This document shows positions 62,092-64,000 of a stretch of DNA of 64,000 bases, piece after piece (the first letter of the stretch is position 1; each line of letters starts with the position of its first letter). The position numbers and the translations under genes were made by a program. The DNA lies in NCBI RefSeq assembly GCF_000622365.1, contig NZ_JASC01000014.1, positions 1,550,001-1,614,000 on the forward strand, written 5' to 3'. A model generated the notes under the pieces. That model did not search any database. It was not told the DNA's origin and saw only the letters and a program-made list of their open reading frames with translations. The DNA is from Sulfitobacter noctilucae (GTDB taxonomy: Bacteria; Pseudomonadota; Alphaproteobacteria; Rhodobacterales; Rhodobacteraceae).

Positions 62092-63441
62092 CTAGACGAC
62101 CGTCGCCATGACCCGCCAGATTGCATCCTGATGCAGCCAAAGCGCCAGCGCAGCCGCCCCACCCCCTAAGACAAAGAAAAATGCATCGTGCCGCGCATCC
62201 CAAACACCATGGGTCCGCGCCAGCCAGATCAACAGCAGATGCGACAGCACCATCGACAGGCTCATCCCTGCAATCGCACCCAAAAGGCCGGCATAAATCA
62301 CACCCACCAACAACAAGCCTACCTGAAGGCTCGAGCGGATGGCGTTGTAGATAAAGAACCGCCGGCTGTCGCCCGCCGCCAGTGCCGCCTGATCATAGGT
62401 CATGCCGATCACCTGCGGGATCAGCCCCATAGCCAGCACCACCACGATTCCGCCAGCATCGGCATAGCGATCATCGTACAACAGATGGACCAGCCATGGC
62501 CCCGACAGGCCCATGAGCACCATCAAGCCGATAACACCGCTGCTTAACGCATAGCGCATCCGCGCGATCCGTGCCCGCGCGGTCTGTTCGCGGTAGATTG
62601 GGATCATCACCCGCCCCGTCACCGCCACCCCCAACAATAGCGGAAAGCTCGCAAGGAAGTAGCCGATGTTATAAACGCCCAAGGCTTCGAGTGACAGGAA
62701 CTTCCCCAAGACCACCTTGTCGCCCTGGCTCGCAAAGAACCAAAATACCGTGGACAGAAAGATCCACTTCCCGAAAGTGATCAACTCGCCCAAAGCGCGG
62801 CGTTCCCAGCGCCAGTGGTTACGATCACCCGGCAGGAACATGTGTGTCAGCACCAGTTTGGCCAGTGCCCCTACCACACCACCAACAACAAGTGCGGCTA
62901 CAGATTGCCAGATCACCGCCAGCACGATCATCACCGCGATGCCGATTACTTGGCTCAGGATATCGAGCGCCGTTAGACGCCCCATCAGCAAATGCCGATG
63001 TGCGGTTTCGATCCGCGTGGGGTTAAAGCCGGCGACCAGCAACGACAGCGCCGCGAAGGGCAGATAGGTGGCAAGCTCTGGCTGGCCATAGAAGCCCGCG
63101 AGTGGATAGGCCGCGATAAAGGCAACCACCCACAATCCGATGCCGCGCAACACCTGAATGCTCCATGCGGTGTTCAGGAAATCAGGATCGTCGCCGCGTT
63201 TGGATTGGGCAATGGAAGGCGCGATGCCCACATCCGAAAACAACGTCAGCCCTACCGTAACCACGCTGATCAGCGCCATCAGGCCGAAGGCTTCGGGAAA
63301 AAGCAGCCGGGTCAGGATCAGGTTCGACGCCAGCCGGATCGCCTGACTGGCCCCGTAGCCTAGAATGATCCAAGATACCGATCGCGCAACGCGGGCCGTC
63401 AGGCGGTTGTCCCGCAATGCCGAAGAAACCCGCGCAAACAC
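62092..63441 (-). CDS. Polysaccharide flippase (Wzx/MATE-like)
   Basis: A 449-residue membrane protein with about 12-14 transmembrane helices. The N-terminal motif SVSWIILGYGASQAIRLASNLILTRLLFPEAFGLMAL is typical of Wzx/oligosaccharide flippases that move lipid-linked repeat units across the inner membrane. The start is GTG 63441. It ends two bases from the convergent Wzz gene and is divergent from the glycosyltransferase gene. Confidence 0.9.
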   Translation of the reverse strand: MFARVSSALRDNRLTARVARSVSWIILGYGASQAIRLASNLILTRLLFPEAFGLMALISVVTVGLTLFSDVGIAPSIAQSKRGDDPDFLNTAWSIQVLRGIGLWVVAFIAAYPLAGFYGQPELATYLPFAALSLLVAGFNPTRIETAHRHLLMGRLTALDILSQVIGIAVMIVLAVIWQSVAALVVGGVVGALAKLVLTHMFLPGDRNHWRWERRALGELITFGKWIFLSTVFWFFASQGDKVVLGKFLSLEALGVYNIGYFLASFPLLLGVAVTGRVMIPIYREQTARARIARMRYALSSGVIGLMVLMGLSGPWLVHLLYDDRYADAGGIVVVLAMGLIPQVIGMTYDQAALAAGDSRRFFIYNAIRSSLQVGLLLVGVIYAGLLGAIAGMSLSMVLSHLLLIWLARTHGVWDARHDAFFFVLGGGAAALALWLHQDAIWRVMATVV

Positions 63442-63490
63442 TTGCTTTTCGCCTCACTAATGCCGTTTGTGCCTGATAATGTATGAACGC

Positions 63491-63523
63491 GCGCCGGTCC
63501 ATGCCCAAGGGCCGGACCGGCGC
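63491..63523. promoter_or_regulatory. Strong inverted repeat between divergent flippase and glycosyltransferase genes
   Basis: GCGCCGGTCC (63491-63500) and GGACCGGCGC (63514-63523) are a perfect ten-pair stem with a 13-base loop, 37 bases before the glycosyltransferase start. No T-run follows. It may be an operator or a 5' leader hairpin. Confidence 0.5.
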
Positions 63524-63560
63524 AAGTTGATGAACGTCAAGACATTTGGAACACGCCCCC

Positions 63561-64000
63561 GTGAAGATTGCCTATATCCTGAACACCTATCCCCAGCCCT
63601 CGCAAAGCTTTATCCGTCGCGAGATACAGGCCCTTGAGGCGCAGGGGCACGAAGTGCTGCGCTTTGCCATGCGCCGCTCGGACACACCGTTGGTAGATGT
63701 GCAGGACCGGGCCGAAGCGGACAAGACCGAATATGTGCTGGCCGAGGGCAAAGGTACGCTGGTAACCGCCGCGCTTCAGGCGCTGAAGGCCGATCCGGCG
63801 AAACTCTACGAAGCGGCCAAGGCGGCCATCGCCATGGGACGCGCCTCCGAGACCAGCGTGCTGCGGCATCTGGTTTATCTGACCGAGGCAGCCTTTGTCG
63901 CCGCCCGCTGCCGTGCAGAAGGTGTGGTACATGCCCATGCGCATTTCGGCACCAACGCCGCCGCGGTCGCCATGCTGGCGTCTATGCTGAGCGGACCCAA
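63561..64000 (+). CDS. Glycosyltransferase, group 4/GT-B type (partial at 3' end)
   Basis: An open frame of 146 codons runs from GTG 63561 to the window edge. The protein starts KIAYILNTYPQPSQSFIRREIQALEAQGHEVLRF, the usual N-terminal fold of GT-B glycosyltransferases of EPS loci, and continues with VVHAHAHFGTNAAAVAML. It probably adds a sugar to the repeat unit exported by the flippase encoded upstream. The ATG at 63530 is out of frame, so GTG is the most likely start. The sugar donor and acceptor are unknown. Confidence 0.85.
   Translation, partial: MKIAYILNTYPQPSQSFIRREIQALEAQGHEVLRFAMRRSDTPLVDVQDRAEADKTEYVLAEGKGTLVTAALQALKADPAKLYEAAKAAIAMGRASETSVLRHLVYLTEAAFVAARCRAEGVVHAHAHFGTNAAAVAMLASMLSGP

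Overview
The window is a stretch of chromosome from an alphaproteobacterium, most probably a marine Rhodobacterales (Roseobacter group). The evidence is the moderately high GC content, the gene neighbourhoods (rpiA-gor-hflK-hflC-DUF2065-degP; glyQ/glyS with a DUF6446-type protein), a SAM-II riboswitch ahead of metZ, an FtsY with a long Ala/Glu-rich acidic domain, FolE2, an AlkB-type hydroxylase and a DUF1127 protein. This is inferred from gene content, not from rRNA. The window holds 55 protein genes that I can support (two cut by the window edges) and one tRNA-Glu. I saw no rRNA, CRISPR array, intact insertion sequence or prophage.

Layout. 1-3.0 kb (minus strand): glyQ, a VOC protein, a DUF6446-like protein, DUF1206 and the start of glyS. 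3.2-5.0 kb: an exported SPOR/peptidoglycan-binding protein with a trypsin-like domain that has lost its catalytic triad. 5.0-11.2 kb (minus): ThDP decarboxylase, TrkH, DUF1127, folE2, and metZ behind a SAM-II riboswitch and attenuator. 11.3-19.5 kb: GST, yciB, an EamA transporter, ftsY, a lytic transglycosylase, a fused NuoE-NuoF flavoprotein, AlkB and a small exported protein. 19.5-24.3 kb: xseA, purD, an FG-GAP protein coupled to a [2Fe-2S] ferredoxin, and a lipoprotein. 24.3-30.7 kb (minus): rpiA, gor, hflK, hflC, DUF2065 and degP, covering pentose phosphate supply, thiol redox and envelope protein quality control. 30.9-36.0 kb: sdaA coupled to a two-TM protein, a beta-hydroxyacid dehydrogenase, a pirin and a barrel-like outer-membrane candidate.

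36.1-44.2 kb: a TetR/lipoprotein pair, hom, a MarR/hydroxybenzoate monooxygenase pair with two matching operators, a YqaA-like protein, glpX and recJ. 44.27 kb: tRNA-Glu followed by a methyltransferase. 45.5-51.6 kb (minus): MarR plus Bcr/CflA drug pump, then an RND adaptor and pump. 52.0-58.1 kb: a giant SAM-domain/cyclase/ATPase/TPR protein, a FAD oxidoreductase and an unrecognised protein. 58.1-64 kb: a 750-base regulatory region, then an exopolysaccharide locus (sugar transferase, degenerate CpsD-type ATPase, Wzz, flippase, start of a glycosyltransferase) that runs off the window.

Most striking signals. A two-palindrome element fills three different junctions between convergent genes. The metZ leader combines a SAM-II aptamer, a terminator and an upstream reading frame. 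Two proteins keep an enzyme fold but lack the catalytic residues. Operator-like palindromes sit in four regulator or EPS promoter regions. None of these proves a new system; the paired-palindrome family and the 751-base EPS leader are the least explained.
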